The notes beneath the pieces were generated by a model. The model did no database searches and had not been told where the DNA came from. It worked only from the letters and a program-made list of their open reading frames with translations. The position numbers were made by a program, and so were the translations under genes. Below are positions 34,771 through 45,050 of a stretch of 64,000 bases of DNA, in pieces; positions within the stretch are counted from its first letter, which is position 1, and the number at the start of each line of letters is the position of its first letter. Location: NCBI RefSeq assembly GCF_001426865.1, contig NZ_LMFO01000023.1, positions 434,001-498,000 of the forward strand, written 5' to 3'. This stretch comes from Paenibacillus sp. Root52. GTDB taxonomy: Bacteria; Bacillota; Bacilli; Paenibacillales; Paenibacillaceae.

Positions 34771-36471
34771 ATGTTTCGTAATCGCACGGTTGCTGGCAAA
34801 ATAAGAGGAATGTTGTTCCTCGTATTGCTAGTTGCATCCCTGTTGTTTAGTATCAGTTTTTATGCAGTATCGATGAATATTATGCAAAGTTATGTACTCC
34901 CGCAATTCGACAAGGTCTTAAACACGTCTATTCAGGATATATACAAAAATATTTCTTCGTCCAAAATTTCGCAAGTCGAAAGCGGTGGAGCCGGTTCCGA
35001 TGGTGCTGCTCTAACGGTTGAATCCTATTTGGCTGAAAAAGCGAAGGAACATAGCTTGGATGCAGCTTACGTTGTTTCTCTTCAAGACGGAACGGCCAAG
35101 ATCGTAATTGCCAACAACGCCTCGGGTATGAAGGCTGGAGAAGAAATTGCAGTTGAATCTGCAATGAATACAGCAATTGAGACTAAAGCATTAGCTATTA
35201 GTGAAGTTTATTCCGACTCTTTTGGCGTACATAAGGCTGCATTTATACCTGTAGCAGGTAGCAATATGCTCATGGCGGTAAGCATGGATGCACAGTTCAT
35301 CCAATCCAAGATTGCGCAAATTTTCTGGTTGTGCCTAGGTATCACCGCACTGACCTTTGTACTTGGATGGTTGATTTCAACGAGTATGATTAAAAGAGTT
35401 ACCCGTCCGATTATTACACTCGTTCAACATAGTAAACAAATTTCACAGGGTGATCTAACGACCCAGCTTCAGATTAAAGGTCAAGACGAAATTGCTCAAC
35501 TCGCGACTAGCTTCCAGACGATGACTCATAATCTCAAAGAAATGATTAGTCGTGTTCTCTCCACCTCGGATGAAGTGGTTGAAGGCTCGAATGATCTGCT
35601 AAATCGGGTTGATTCCATGTCCAGTATGGTTAAGAACTCCAGTCAATCTGCCGAAGAAGCCGAGAAAGGCAGTGTAAGCATTGCCACAAGTGCTGCTGAG
35701 AATGCACGAGCTATGGAGGAAATCACCCAAGGGATCATGCATATCGCTTCTTCCTCTGCCGAAGTATCAGAGCAGATTGGAGAAGCGGCTAGTGAAGCCG
35801 TGAACGGTAATCGCCTGGCACAGAATGCTGTAGAGCAGATGGAACGTGTAGGTCAGACCGCGAGTGAATCCTTGCGTTATGTCGAAACGATGAATGAACG
35901 TTCCATCGCCATCGGTACCATCGTCACATCCATCTTTGAAATTACGAAACAGATCAATATGCTGTCGCTCAATGCTTCCATTGAAGCTGCACGTGCTGGC
36001 GAACATGGTCGTGGATTCGCGGTCGTTGCTGGAGAAGTTCGCAAGCTTGCCGAGCAATCCAAGACGGCAACCGAGGAAATCTCGGACTATCTGAACACGA
36101 TTCGCGAGGATGCCGAGCGTTCTGTTGATGCCATGAACCGGGTAACGCAAGAGATTGGCTCAGGTACTCATGTTGTACAACAAGCAGGCTCAGCCTTCCA
36201 GCAATTAAACGAATTAATTCAGAACGTAAACCTGACCATCCAGACGGTATCAGCTTCCACGCAGCAGGTATCTGCTGGGGCAGAACAAGTCAGTGCCTCT
36301 GTTGAAGAGACAGCACAGATTACGTCCAAGTCCCGTCAGAGCATGCAGGAGATTGCTTCCACCGCAGATCTGCAACTGAACGAGATGGATTCCCACTCTG
36401 GAACGGTTCGTCATTTACATGAACAAGCGGTAGAGTTACAGGCTGCCATGAAGAAATTCAAAATTAACTAA
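34771..36471 (+). CDS. Methyl-accepting chemotaxis protein
   Basis: 566 aa. Membrane segment 1 (about 13-33), an extracytoplasmic sensor of about 150 residues, membrane segment 2 (about 183-206), HAMP (to about 260), then a long coiled-coil signalling domain whose tip reads INMLSLNASIEAARAGEHGR and FAVVAGEVRKLAEQSK. It passes attractant or repellent signals to CheA/CheW. The ligand is unknown. GAAAGGA lies upstream. Confidence 0.93.
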   Translation: MFRNRTVAGKIRGMLFLVLLVASLLFSISFYAVSMNIMQSYVLPQFDKVLNTSIQDIYKNISSSKISQVESGGAGSDGAALTVESYLAEKAKEHSLDAAYVVSLQDGTAKIVIANNASGMKAGEEIAVESAMNTAIETKALAISEVYSDSFGVHKAAFIPVAGSNMLMAVSMDAQFIQSKIAQIFWLCLGITALTFVLGWLISTSMIKRVTRPIITLVQHSKQISQGDLTTQLQIKGQDEIAQLATSFQTMTHNLKEMISRVLSTSDEVVEGSNDLLNRVDSMSSMVKNSSQSAEEAEKGSVSIATSAAENARAMEEITQGIMHIASSSAEVSEQIGEAASEAVNGNRLAQNAVEQMERVGQTASESLRYVETMNERSIAIGTIVTSIFEITKQINMLSLNASIEAARAGEHGRGFAVVAGEVRKLAEQSKTATEEISDYLNTIREDAERSVDAMNRVTQEIGSGTHVVQQAGSAFQQLNELIQNVNLTIQTVSASTQQVSAGAEQVSASVEETAQITSKSRQSMQEIASTADLQLNEMDSHSGTVRHLHEQAVELQAAMKKFKIN

Positions 36472-36576
36472 TCAAATGTAGCATTAACCCATCGTTCTAC
36501 TGTTTGAATCAATACTGAACGTAAAGGGAATGCTCACGATCTTCAACTGGCTGAACTCGGAGTCGCAGCTAGATAG

Positions 36577-36640
36577 GAAAGTCCCCCATATACGGCAATA
36601 TTCCTTAATGAAGGAACATTGCCCGTATGGGGGACTTTTT
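36577..36640 (+). terminator. Strong bidirectional terminator
   Basis: GTCCCCCATA pairs with TATGGGGGAC and the stem continues inward through GGCAAT/ATTGCC and TTCCTT/AAGGAA, with TTTTT after and AAA before. It lies between the convergent chemoreceptor and cobQ genes. Confidence 0.88.
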
Positions 36641-36682
36641 GGGGTGTACAATTCCAGTTACCTTATTCTTGTCACTCACAGT

Positions 36683-38284
36683 CTACTGTGGAGTTTGCAG
36701 ACCCATAATTTCATATATCCGCTCCAAATCCAGTGCAGAACGCAAGGATTCCGCTACACGATCAAATTCCATTTCCTTACGCTCACGCGCACTGTACGTT
36801 TCAAGGAGAGGAGCAAGCCCTTTACTTTCCCGTAAACCGTTAAGCCAGGAACGCCGAAACTGATCACTTTCAAACAATCCATGTAGATACGTTCCCCATA
36901 CCTTGCCATCCTGGGTTCCCCAACCTTCATTAAACGACTGTCCCCCTGGATGACGTATTTCAAATAAAGCCGACACACGCTCCGGTTCATGGCATTCCGT
37001 AACTCCCATATGAATCTCATAACCTTCAATGGGCATCGGAGAAGCTGATTGAACAGCCGAATGGGCTCCATCTACTTCCTGGTGTAAACGAATTGGATGT
37101 TTCACCTGTACCCAACCCGAAGCTCTAACGGTCTGTTTGTTCTGTAGGAAGGTCGTGGATAGTGGCAGCATGCCCATACCTCTTGCCTCCTGAACCTGAT
37201 TCGCCTCAACGGCAAAAGGATCTTTAAGATGCTGACCTAGCATCTGATATCCTCCGCAGATCCCTACGAGTTGCACATGCTCACGCTCGATATGACGGGC
37301 AATCGCTTGCTCCAAGCCTGATTCACGCAAGAATTCCAGATCACCTATGGTGTCCTTTGTCCCTGGTAATAGGATTGCATCTGGTGAACCAAGCTCCTCT
37401 GGTGAAGTAACATACCTAATATTGACGTCGGGTTCACGAGACAATGCATCGAAGTCTGTAAAGTTCGAAATCCGCGGATACCGAATCACAGCAAGATCTA
37501 ATTCCTGTTGCCCCGACTTACCATGACGTAGGGAATCCAAAACGACTGAGTCTTCAGCTTCAATCTGTATATCTCTTATGTAAGGTAACACGCCGAGTAC
37601 TGGAATTCCTGTCCGTTCTTCCAACCAATCCAGTCCTGGCTGTAGCAGGGACAGATCGCCCCGAAATTTGTTAATAATGAAGCCTTTTACACGCTGAACT
37701 TCGTGTGGCTCCAGCAACTCCAGCGTACCCACAATGGAAGCAAATACGCCACCGCGATCAATATCAGAGATCAGAATAACCGGTGCATCTGCCCATCCGG
37801 CCAGGTTCATATTAACAATATCCCGATCCTTCAGATTAATCTCTGCAGGGCTACCTGCACCTTCCATTAGCACGACATCATAAGTTGACCGTAGACGATC
37901 CAATGCTTCCATCACGGTCTGCTTCGCCTCTGGCAGAAAATGCTGCCGATAGTCTGACGCACTCATCTGAGCAAAGGGTACGCCGTGCACAACAATCTGG
38001 GAGTGCATATCGCGAACAGGCTTAATGAGGATTGGATTCATGTCTGTCGTCGCCTCAATACCACAAGCCTCTGCCTGTGCTCCCTGCGCTCTACCAATTT
38101 CCTTACCGTCCTCTGTGACGTAGGAATTCAGCGCCATATTCTGGGATTTGAACGGTGCAGGTCTGAAGCCGTCCTGTTTGAATATCCGGCATAGAGCTGT
38201 TGTTATTACACTTTTCCCTACATCCGATGCGGTTCCTTGCAGCATTAAGACTGCCGCTGTTTTCTGTACAGACGCACTGTCCAC
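36683..38284 (-). CDS. cobQ: Cobyric acid synthase
   Basis: 533 aa from GTG 38284, with GGGGGA 6 nt upstream and 26 nt after the cobS stop. N-terminal ATP-dependent domain (MLQGTASDVGKSVITTALCR; SQNMALNSYVT) and a C-terminal triad-type glutamine amidotransferase domain with VGICGGYQMLGQ and His in YLHGLFESD. It amidates four side chains of adenosylcobyrinic a,c-diamide. It is the last gene of the riboswitch-controlled cobalamin operon. Confidence 0.95.
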   Translation of the reverse strand: MDSASVQKTAAVLMLQGTASDVGKSVITTALCRIFKQDGFRPAPFKSQNMALNSYVTEDGKEIGRAQGAQAEACGIEATTDMNPILIKPVRDMHSQIVVHGVPFAQMSASDYRQHFLPEAKQTVMEALDRLRSTYDVVLMEGAGSPAEINLKDRDIVNMNLAGWADAPVILISDIDRGGVFASIVGTLELLEPHEVQRVKGFIINKFRGDLSLLQPGLDWLEERTGIPVLGVLPYIRDIQIEAEDSVVLDSLRHGKSGQQELDLAVIRYPRISNFTDFDALSREPDVNIRYVTSPEELGSPDAILLPGTKDTIGDLEFLRESGLEQAIARHIEREHVQLVGICGGYQMLGQHLKDPFAVEANQVQEARGMGMLPLSTTFLQNKQTVRASGWVQVKHPIRLHQEVDGAHSAVQSASPMPIEGYEIHMGVTECHEPERVSALFEIRHPGGQSFNEGWGTQDGKVWGTYLHGLFESDQFRRSWLNGLRESKGLAPLLETYSARERKEMEFDRVAESLRSALDLERIYEIMGLQTPQ

Positions 38285-38310
38285 GATCCATCCCCCAGTC
38301 ACCGATTTTA

Positions 38311-39204
38311 TTATATCCAAAAGAATCCTTGTAGAATACTAAGCACTGTAAGCAAGGCAGCTTCCAGTAGTTCATTCATTGCACCGTAGGTATCTCCTGT
38401 TAATCCGCCTAGTCTTTCACTAATACGTCCAGCAATCCATTTACCTATGACATAACAAGCAAGCGGAACAACAATTACAGCAGTGACAGGGTATAGCCAC
38501 CACGACAGAGTCATTAGACTGTTCCCGATATGTAATCCCTCTACGACTGACATCTCCGGCTGGAAAAGCATTCCGATTGCTAGAGTGATTACACCTACTA
38601 GAACAGTAACTCCAATGGCATTGCTCCGTGCCCGCTGAACTTCTCGCCGCTCACCCAATCCTTTAAACAAAACAGCTAATCCGTCATCTCCTCGCGCATT
38701 GGGCCATGCCGAGATGGCATAGACCATGAACCATCGGCTCCAGATCATCGGTAAGATCAGTAGTGCTCCATACATCCAGTTAGCACGTGCGATGAAATCT
38801 GCAATTAGAGCCGCCTTCATCATTAAGAGAAGAACACAGGCTATCACTCCCATGGCACCCACGCGGCTATCTTTCATGATCTCTAACATTCGCTCACGAG
38901 AGCGATAACTGAGCAAACCATCTGCTGTATCCATCCAGCCATCCAGATGCAACCCTCCGGTCAACCAGACCCATAGGGTCAGCGTTAATACCGCTGCTGG
39001 AAACGAGGGTAGGAGTACACCCGAAACAGCCGCTCCAAGCCAGACAGCTAACCCTATTGCGGCACCCACAAGGGGATAATAAACTACGCTTTCACGTAGC
39101 AATGGTGGGACAAAATCAATCTGCATTTTAACCGGGAAGCGAGATAAAAATTGAAAGGCTGCCGCCGCTGGCTGTTTTCTCCCATCGTGCTTGCGGTCAC
39201 TCAT
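38311..39204 (-). CDS. cobS: Adenosylcobinamide-GDP ribazoletransferase
   Basis: 297 aa, polytopic membrane protein. The family signature FLSRFPV near the N-terminus, GGLHLDGWMDTADGL and DSRVGAMGVIACVLLLMMKA are all present. It joins alpha-ribazole(-phosphate) to adenosylcobinamide-GDP to finish the nucleotide loop. Overlaps cobU by 4 nt. Confidence 0.95.
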   Translation of the reverse strand: MSDRKHDGRKQPAAAAFQFLSRFPVKMQIDFVPPLLRESVVYYPLVGAAIGLAVWLGAAVSGVLLPSFPAAVLTLTLWVWLTGGLHLDGWMDTADGLLSYRSRERMLEIMKDSRVGAMGVIACVLLLMMKAALIADFIARANWMYGALLILPMIWSRWFMVYAISAWPNARGDDGLAVLFKGLGERREVQRARSNAIGVTVLVGVITLAIGMLFQPEMSVVEGLHIGNSLMTLSWWLYPVTAVIVVPLACYVIGKWIAGRISERLGGLTGDTYGAMNELLEAALLTVLSILQGFFWI

Positions 39205-39761
39205 AGACGGTACTCCTTACTCTTTAATTCAATCGCAATCCCCACCGTAACTAGAAATACTTCCCCGCAAATCGCTGCAATCCGCTGATTCAATATGCCT
39301 GCAAGATCACGGTATCTTCGTCCAAGAGCATATTCAGGAACGATGCCATCCCCTACTTCATTGGTTACAAGCACAAGTAGCCCCGGATATGAATCTACAG
39401 CCGATACGAGTGCATCCATATGTCCCTGTATGACATGTGCAGGATCATGTTCATGGGCAAGTAAAATATTGGTCAGCCATAATGTCAGACAATCCACCAA
39501 TACGGTAGGAGCTGACATCCCCGTATGAGAAGCTCCCATACGTGTGATCCATTCAGGCAATGCCAATGGTTCCTCTACCGTATGCCACAGGTATCCCGCT
39601 TCTTCACGCCCCTGCTGATGCATACGGATTCGCTCACGCATCTCGTCATCATAGGCTTGTGCTGTAGCCACATACCAAGCCTCTGAGGAGCGTTGCATGC
39701 ATAGACGCTCAGCAAACGAGCTCTTGCCACTTCGCGCCCCTCCAGTTACAAGCACACTCAT
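39201..39761 (-). CDS. cobU: Adenosylcobinamide kinase/guanylyltransferase
   Basis: 186 aa. P-loop VTGGARSGKSSFAE (residues 5-18), the TAQAYDDEMRERI segment with the RIxxH motif (RIRMHQQGR), and TNEVGDGIVPEYALGR are typical of CobU. It phosphorylates adenosylcobinamide and adds GMP. Overlaps both cobT and cobS by 4 nt. Confidence 0.95.
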   Translation of the reverse strand: MSVLVTGGARSGKSSFAERLCMQRSSEAWYVATAQAYDDEMRERIRMHQQGREEAGYLWHTVEEPLALPEWITRMGASHTGMSAPTVLVDCLTLWLTNILLAHEHDPAHVIQGHMDALVSAVDSYPGLLVLVTNEVGDGIVPEYALGRRYRDLAGILNQRIAAICGEVFLVTVGIAIELKSKEYRL

Positions 39762-40840
39762 GAAGAAACCTCTCCTTGAGGCGAGCCATCGGATACACCT
39801 GCACTGGCAAAGGTCGCCATCTCATTAAGAATACGACAAGCCGCATCAATGAGATGAAGACTGAGCACGCCTCCTGTCCCTTCACCCAGCCGCATATTCA
39901 GATCAAGCATTGGCTTCAGATCCATCTCGCGAAGCAGTGCTGCATGTCCACTTTCATCGGATGTATGGGAAGCAATCATATAAGCCGTACTTACTGGTGC
40001 AAGCTGTCTTGCGATCAATGCTGCAGCTGTTGAGATAAAGCCATCGACCACAACAGGGCATCCATTCGCCGCAGCAGCAAGAATTACACCTGTTAGTCCG
40101 GCAATTTCTAATCCGCCAACCTTACTGAGCACATCCAGCGCATCCTCCGCATGGGGTGCATTCAGACTTAGAGCCTGGCTTAACACCGTTGCCTTGCGCT
40201 GTAACCCAACATCATCGATCCCCGTTCCGCGTCCAACAGCCGAAGCCGGTGAAATTCCCGTTAGAGCACACATTACAGCAGCACTTGCCGTTGTATTGCC
40301 AATCCCCATCTCTCCAGTTACAAATATCTGCGTTCCTCTGTCCACTTCTGACGCGACCACTTCGGCGCCAACCAGGATAGCTTGGATTGCTTCGTCCCGA
40401 GTCATCGCCGGACCTTTCGCCATGTTAGCTGTGCCTTTGCGGACTTTGCGGGAGATGAGCTCGGGGTGTTCTAGATCAGCATTCACTCCAATATCTACAC
40501 AGAGCACATCTGCCCCAGCATGCCGGGCAAGCACGTTAACGGCCGCTCCGCCCGCCAGAAAATTAAGGACCATCTGCGGTGTTACCTCAGCAGGGAATGC
40601 ACTGACACCTTCGGCAACTACACCATGGTCTGCTGCCATCACGATTACCGCTCGACGTTCCAAGCAAGGGCGACTCTGTCCCGTAATGCCTGCTAGACGA
40701 ATAACGAGTTCCTCCAGTTTGCCAAGACTGCCTGGTGGCTTCGTAAGGATATCCACATGAGCTGCAGCTTCTGCTGCTACCTGCTCATGAGGATCAGTAA
40801 TTCGACGTATTAACTGCTCCAACACCTGTTCATTACGCAT
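39758..40840 (-). CDS. cobT: Nicotinate-nucleotide-dimethylbenzimidazole phosphoribosyltransferase
   Basis: 360 aa from ATG 40840 with AAGGAAG 10 nt upstream; the longer frame to 40936 lacks support. KPPGSLGKLEELVIRLAGI, MAADHGVVAEGVSAFPAEVT, GEMGIGNTTASAA and the closing LRLGEGTG-type segment (MRLGEGTGGVLSLHLIDAA) with the catalytic Glu are intact. It makes alpha-ribazole phosphate, the lower-ligand nucleotide. No DMB synthesis gene is nearby. Confidence 0.95.
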   Translation of the reverse strand: MRNEQVLEQLIRRITDPHEQVAAEAAAHVDILTKPPGSLGKLEELVIRLAGITGQSRPCLERRAVIVMAADHGVVAEGVSAFPAEVTPQMVLNFLAGGAAVNVLARHAGADVLCVDIGVNADLEHPELISRKVRKGTANMAKGPAMTRDEAIQAILVGAEVVASEVDRGTQIFVTGEMGIGNTTASAAVMCALTGISPASAVGRGTGIDDVGLQRKATVLSQALSLNAPHAEDALDVLSKVGGLEIAGLTGVILAAAANGCPVVVDGFISTAAALIARQLAPVSTAYMIASHTSDESGHAALLREMDLKPMLDLNMRLGEGTGGVLSLHLIDAACRILNEMATFASAGVSDGSPQGEVSS

Positions 40841-40883
40841 ACAACTAGCACTTCCTTCATCAATATGTGGGTATATACCCCGA

Positions 40884-41783
40884 TCAATTCTTCGGCTCTT
40901 CATGCTCCCGGCGCAGCAGCAACTGGGGAATGCCATGATCTGGATGCCTCACCATCGCAGGATTTACCTGGAAGATCTCTCGAATATGTTCCTCGGTCAT
41001 CAGTGCATGAGGAGTTCCAGAGCCAGCACTTTCGCCTTCTTTCAAAGCCAGAATATGATCACAAAATTGCGCAGCTAGGTTCAGATCATGCAGAACTGCC
41101 ACAATCGTAATTGGATTTCTTTGACGCCATGTCGATAATAACTCCATAAATTGCAACTGATAACGAATATCCAGAAACGTTGTGGGCTCATCTAACAAAA
41201 GAATACTTGGTTCCTGTGCCATCACTTTAGCAAGAGCTACTCGCTGTCGTTGTCCTCCACTAAGTGCATCCAGAGGACGATCCGCAAGCTCGGATAGACC
41301 TAATTCCTCCAGCACACGATCAACGATCTTCTCACCGTCTCCAGAATCACGGCCAAGCCAGTTTTGGTAAGGATAACGCCCCATCTCCACGACATCCCTT
41401 ACGGGATATGAGATTGCAGGCAGTCCATCCTGCTGCAGAACAGCAATCATACGAGACAGATCCTTCCGGCTATACGAAGTGATATTCCTGCCATTCAGTC
41501 GAATACTGCCCTCACTAACCGACTCCGTGCCAGCCAATAGTTGCAACAAGGTTGATTTGCCACTTCCGTTGGGACCTACAACACCCCACCAATCGCCTTC
41601 TGCGATCTGCCAGCTCACTCCATTTAACGCCTGATGCTCACCATACCGTTTACCTGCCTCATCCACTTCAATCAAAGGTTTACTGATGTCGCGCTGAACA
41701 TTGAAGCTCGGTTCTGCCTGTTTCCCCGTAAACTTAAGTTCATTCCGATTGGCATGCACCATTTGGTTCGTGTCTTTACTCAT
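40884..41783 (-). CDS. btuD: Cobalamin/Fe-siderophore-type ABC transporter ATPase
   Basis: 299 aa. A 35-residue N-terminal extension precedes the ATPase domain with Walker A GPNGSGKST, signature LSGGQRQR, Walker B ILLLDEP and a His switch in VLHDLNLA. The FecE/BtuD subfamily serves siderophores or B12; the B12 riboswitch and cob neighbours point to corrinoids. Overlaps the permease gene by 4 nt. Confidence 0.92.
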   Translation of the reverse strand: MSKDTNQMVHANRNELKFTGKQAEPSFNVQRDISKPLIEVDEAGKRYGEHQALNGVSWQIAEGDWWGVVGPNGSGKSTLLQLLAGTESVSEGSIRLNGRNITSYSRKDLSRMIAVLQQDGLPAISYPVRDVVEMGRYPYQNWLGRDSGDGEKIVDRVLEELGLSELADRPLDALSGGQRQRVALAKVMAQEPSILLLDEPTTFLDIRYQLQFMELLSTWRQRNPITIVAVLHDLNLAAQFCDHILALKEGESAGSGTPHALMTEEHIREIFQVNPAMVRHPDHGIPQLLLRREHEEPKN

Positions 41784-42826
41784 GGCATCATCCCTTTACG
41801 AAGCTTCTTATTTCTGTGCAAAAGGTAGGCGAAGAACGGTGCACCGACAAATGCGGTAACAACGCCCAGCGGAATTTCAGTTGGCGCCAATACCGTACGA
41901 GCGATCGTATCTGCCCACACCATGAATATGGCTCCGCCTATTGCAGATAGTGGCACCAGCAGACGATAATCAGGCCCTACGATCAGTCGAAGAATATGCG
42001 GAATGACAAGTCCTACAAATCCGATGACGCCCGACACTGATACGGCTCCTGCCGTAAGCAGTGTGCCAACCGCCAGCACCGATAGCTTCAATCCATCCAC
42101 CTGCACTCCAATGTGAGCCGCCTGACGCTCTCCCAGAGCAAGCACATTCAACGAACGTGCACGACTCCAGAGGAAGATCAGACCAAGCAGAAAATATGGG
42201 AAAAGGATGGCCGTATACGACCACCCACGCAGTGCCAGACTTCCCATCGTCCAGTATATAATTTCATTAATCGTCTGTTTCGACATGGTCGATAGGAAGG
42301 AGACAACTGCCCCGAGGAAACTTTGCATGACCACGCCCGCCAGAATCAGGCTATGAGTTGGTATTTTCCGACCCTCACGAGCCAGTGCCAATACGAACCA
42401 TAGCGTCAACACGCCGGTTAGGAACGCAACCAAAGGCAAGGTCCAGATTCCGATTAATGCATATTGTAATCCGAAGAAAATCAGAAACGCTGCACCCACC
42501 GATGCACCAGATGATACGCCTAACGTAAACGGATCTGCAAGAGGGTTACGAAGCACCCCTTGGAAGCCAGCACCCGCTATCGCTAGAGAGGCACCCACGA
42601 GCACGGCAAGCAGTACTCGCGGGAAACGCACCTTCCATATAATCTGTTCTGCTGCTGTGCTCCAATCGGGAGTAATCCAATCCCCAATCCACGGAATATG
42701 GTGGAGCAGAATACCTGCAATGTCACGGACAGGCAAGGATACTGAACCAATGCCCGTGCAGATCAGCACCGTCAACACAAGCAGTCCTATCCCAGCCGTC
42801 CCGTACACCGCTAGCTTTTTACTCAT
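41780..42826 (-). CDS. btuC: BtuC-like ABC transporter permease
   Basis: 348 aa with about 10 membrane segments. FecCD signature blocks: RFPRVLLAVLVGASLAIAGA, FQGVLRNPLADPFTLGVSSG, GVIGFVGLVIPHILRLIVG and EIPLGVVTAFVGAPFFAYLL. It forms the corrinoid channel with BtuD and receives substrate from BtuF. Overlaps both neighbours by 4 nt. Confidence 0.93.
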   Translation of the reverse strand: MSKKLAVYGTAGIGLLVLTVLICTGIGSVSLPVRDIAGILLHHIPWIGDWITPDWSTAAEQIIWKVRFPRVLLAVLVGASLAIAGAGFQGVLRNPLADPFTLGVSSGASVGAAFLIFFGLQYALIGIWTLPLVAFLTGVLTLWFVLALAREGRKIPTHSLILAGVVMQSFLGAVVSFLSTMSKQTINEIIYWTMGSLALRGWSYTAILFPYFLLGLIFLWSRARSLNVLALGERQAAHIGVQVDGLKLSVLAVGTLLTAGAVSVSGVIGFVGLVIPHILRLIVGPDYRLLVPLSAIGGAIFMVWADTIARTVLAPTEIPLGVVTAFVGAPFFAYLLHRNKKLRKGMMP

Positions 42827-43830
42827 TGGAACAGATCAGGGTAGATCGCTTTAGCTACGGCTTTCAGACCTTCTGTTACACGTGGTCCTGGACGGCTAAG
42901 TAGGTTGGCATCTAGACCGATAACCGCATCGTCTTTTACCGCAGTAATCTGATCCCAGCCGCTACGAGCTTTGATAATTTGATCCAGTGTTTTGGAATTC
43001 TCATCAATGACATCATTAGCATACAGAATTACATCTGGGTTCGCAGCAATGATATTTTCTTCATTAATTTCGTTCCAGCCTTGCAAATCAGAAGCAACGT
43101 TGTTTCCTCCAGCAAGTGTGATCAGCTCATCCATGAACTCACCTTTACCCACTGTCCAGCCCGGGGAAAATTCAACATATACGTTCTTCTTCTCTTCCGG
43201 TTTAACCGCCTTCACCGCTTCAGTAACATCTGTTACATCTTGCTTCATCTTCGCGATGATCTCTTGTGCTTTTTCCTGTGTATCTGTAATTTGACCAAAT
43301 GTCTCAATGTTCTTCGCTACATCATCTACTGATTTTGGATCAGTCTTGAAAATAACAATCCCTAGGTCACGGAATTTCTTCACCGCTTCTTCATTCATGG
43401 AAATACCTGTGAATACGATGTCTGCATCCGCTGCGATGATGGACTCTTCATTCGGTTTAGATACACCGCCCATTTTGGGCTTCGTTGTAGCTGCTTCAGG
43501 GTAATCATCAAAATCAGATACACCTACGATCTGCTCATCCAATCCAAGGGCGAACAATGACTCTGTCTCCGCTGGAGATACAGATACAATTTTGGCTGGT
43601 GCCTTTTCAAACGTGAATGTCTCACCCGTTGCATCTGTAACAGTAATTGGATATTGTGTCTTGAGATCCGTTGTTGTCTGTTCTTGACTCTGTTCCTGTG
43701 CAGGTTGCTGTGATGCTCCTGACCCCTCATTCGTTGTTGCATTGCCACATCCAGCCAAAGCCAGTGCCAGAGCCGCTGCACTAAGCAGGGACGCTACGCT
43801 TTTCCAATTCTTGATACTCATTGTGTTCAT
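42823..43830 (-). CDS. btuF: BtuF-like substrate-binding lipoprotein
   Basis: 335 aa. Signal peptide ending in lipobox LAGC at about residue 28, a Gln/Ser/Glu-rich linker, then a class III periplasmic-binding domain: PAKIVSVSPAETESLFALGL, VGVSDFDDYPEAA, and GGNNVASDLQGWNEINEENI near the C-lobe. It captures corrinoids outside the membrane. First gene of the riboswitch operon. Confidence 0.92.
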   Translation of the reverse strand: MNTMSIKNWKSVASLLSAAALALALAGCGNATTNEGSGASQQPAQEQSQEQTTTDLKTQYPITVTDATGETFTFEKAPAKIVSVSPAETESLFALGLDEQIVGVSDFDDYPEAATTKPKMGGVSKPNEESIIAADADIVFTGISMNEEAVKKFRDLGIVIFKTDPKSVDDVAKNIETFGQITDTQEKAQEIIAKMKQDVTDVTEAVKAVKPEEKKNVYVEFSPGWTVGKGEFMDELITLAGGNNVASDLQGWNEINEENIIAANPDVILYANDVIDENSKTLDQIIKARSGWDQITAVKDDAVIGLDANLLSRPGPRVTEGLKAVAKAIYPDLFQ

Positions 43831-43963
43831 TCTCCCCTTCTCTATCTGTTCTATTAATCCTGTGTCGTGCTCAAAACTAAATGCCCATGTCTTGATGTTC
43901 CTGTATAAGGTTGAACTTCAACATTTACACGTTATCGGAGAGTGAAGAACTCATATTGGAACA

Positions 43964-44212
43964 ATAAAAATCCCCAATCCTTACAACAGGATCAGGGATA
44001 ACGTCTCGCATATGGCGTGCTCTACGCATGATGAATCACCTGCGCTGTTCATACACAGAACACTGCCCGAAACGCTGTCCTTTCCTCGAAGGAACACCGG
44101 TCTATACGTCCAGGGCAGGTAACCTGACTTACAGGATTATTCCTGATTCACAGTGGCGGGACCGTGCCGGATTTACACCAGCTTCCCTATTTCATCCGTT
44201 TGCGTACATGGT
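43964..44212 (-). ncRNA. Cobalamin riboswitch with terminator
   Basis: On the minus strand: GGGAAGCTGGTGTAAATCC and GGTCCCGCCACTGTGAA (from about 44188), the B12 box AGTCAGGTTACCTGCC (near 44120-44137), GGTGATTCAT (about 44038) and a terminator at 43964-43999 (ATCCC-GATCCT paired with AGGAT-GGGAT, then TTTTATT). Corrinoid binding should end transcription before btuF. Confidence 0.93.
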
Positions 44213-44405
44213 ATGAATACACATAACCATGCAACTCCAATGCATACGGAACCCTTGGTCGCTTATGATCTAAACATTCAATTGAGCATATTAGTTGTAT
44301 ACGTATGGTTGAGTACCTAATCCTTGATTAGACCCATCAGACCCCTACGTATCGTCACACGTCTGTTGTGATTATAGGTTATATTGTACAACCTTACAAG
44401 CCGAT

Positions 44406-45050
44406 TCAAGGAAATGCAACCTGGCTTCCTACCCATCCGCTCGCCCCGTAATCCAGTCTGACCTTAATGGCTTGGCCTGGAATAACCTGCGTATCCCAGA
44501 AGTTCGAATTAGGGATTAGGCGAGATATCGCATATCGGATCACACCACCATGTGTCACGATACCCATCTGAGGCACATCAACCGTTACTGGTTCGGACAA
44601 TGCATCGTGCAACAAGCAGGTATTCAGAAAAGAATCAATCCTTGCAGTAAATGCCTGCCATGACTCCCCCTTCGGTGGTGTCACGTTCTGTGGATCATCA
44701 ATCCAGTCTCGATATTGCTGAATGTGTTGGAGTTGATCATACGTCTTCCCCTCCCACTCCCCAAAATCAATCTCTCTGAGGCGCGCATCTAAATGTGCCT
44801 GTTCTCGCTGCAAGGGAGCAATGCTTGTGAGGGTCTGCTGACAGCGAAGTAAATCACTGGAGTACAGCTTGCTCCAACAGAGGCTCTGAAGCTGCTCCCT
44901 GAGCGGAGCTAGCTCTCGCTTCGCTTCAGGCAGGAGGCCGATATCCGTATGCCCCAGATATCTTTTTTCCTGATTCCATAACGTTGTCCCATGACGGATA
45001 AAAATGAGATCACGCGAATATATTCTATTTGTCTTATTCGTCATCACCAC
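44406..45050 (-). CDS. cobC: Alpha-ribazole phosphatase-like histidine phosphatase
   Basis: About 214 aa from GTG 45050 (GGAGGT 8 nt upstream); ATG 45044, whose A is the last base of the cbiB stop, is the alternative. Histidine-phosphatase core FIRHGTTLWNQEKRYLGHTD, EIDFGEWEGKTYDQL and a second His in GIVTHGGVIRYAI. In this cluster it should remove the phosphate from alpha-ribazole-5'-phosphate or adenosylcobalamin-5'-phosphate. Last gene of its operon. Confidence 0.87.
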   Translation of the reverse strand: MVMTNKTNRIYSRDLIFIRHGTTLWNQEKRYLGHTDIGLLPEAKRELAPLREQLQSLCWSKLYSSDLLRCQQTLTSIAPLQREQAHLDARLREIDFGEWEGKTYDQLQHIQQYRDWIDDPQNVTPPKGESWQAFTARIDSFLNTCLLHDALSEPVTVDVPQMGIVTHGGVIRYAISRLIPNSNFWDTQVIPGQAIKVRLDYGASGWVGSQVAFP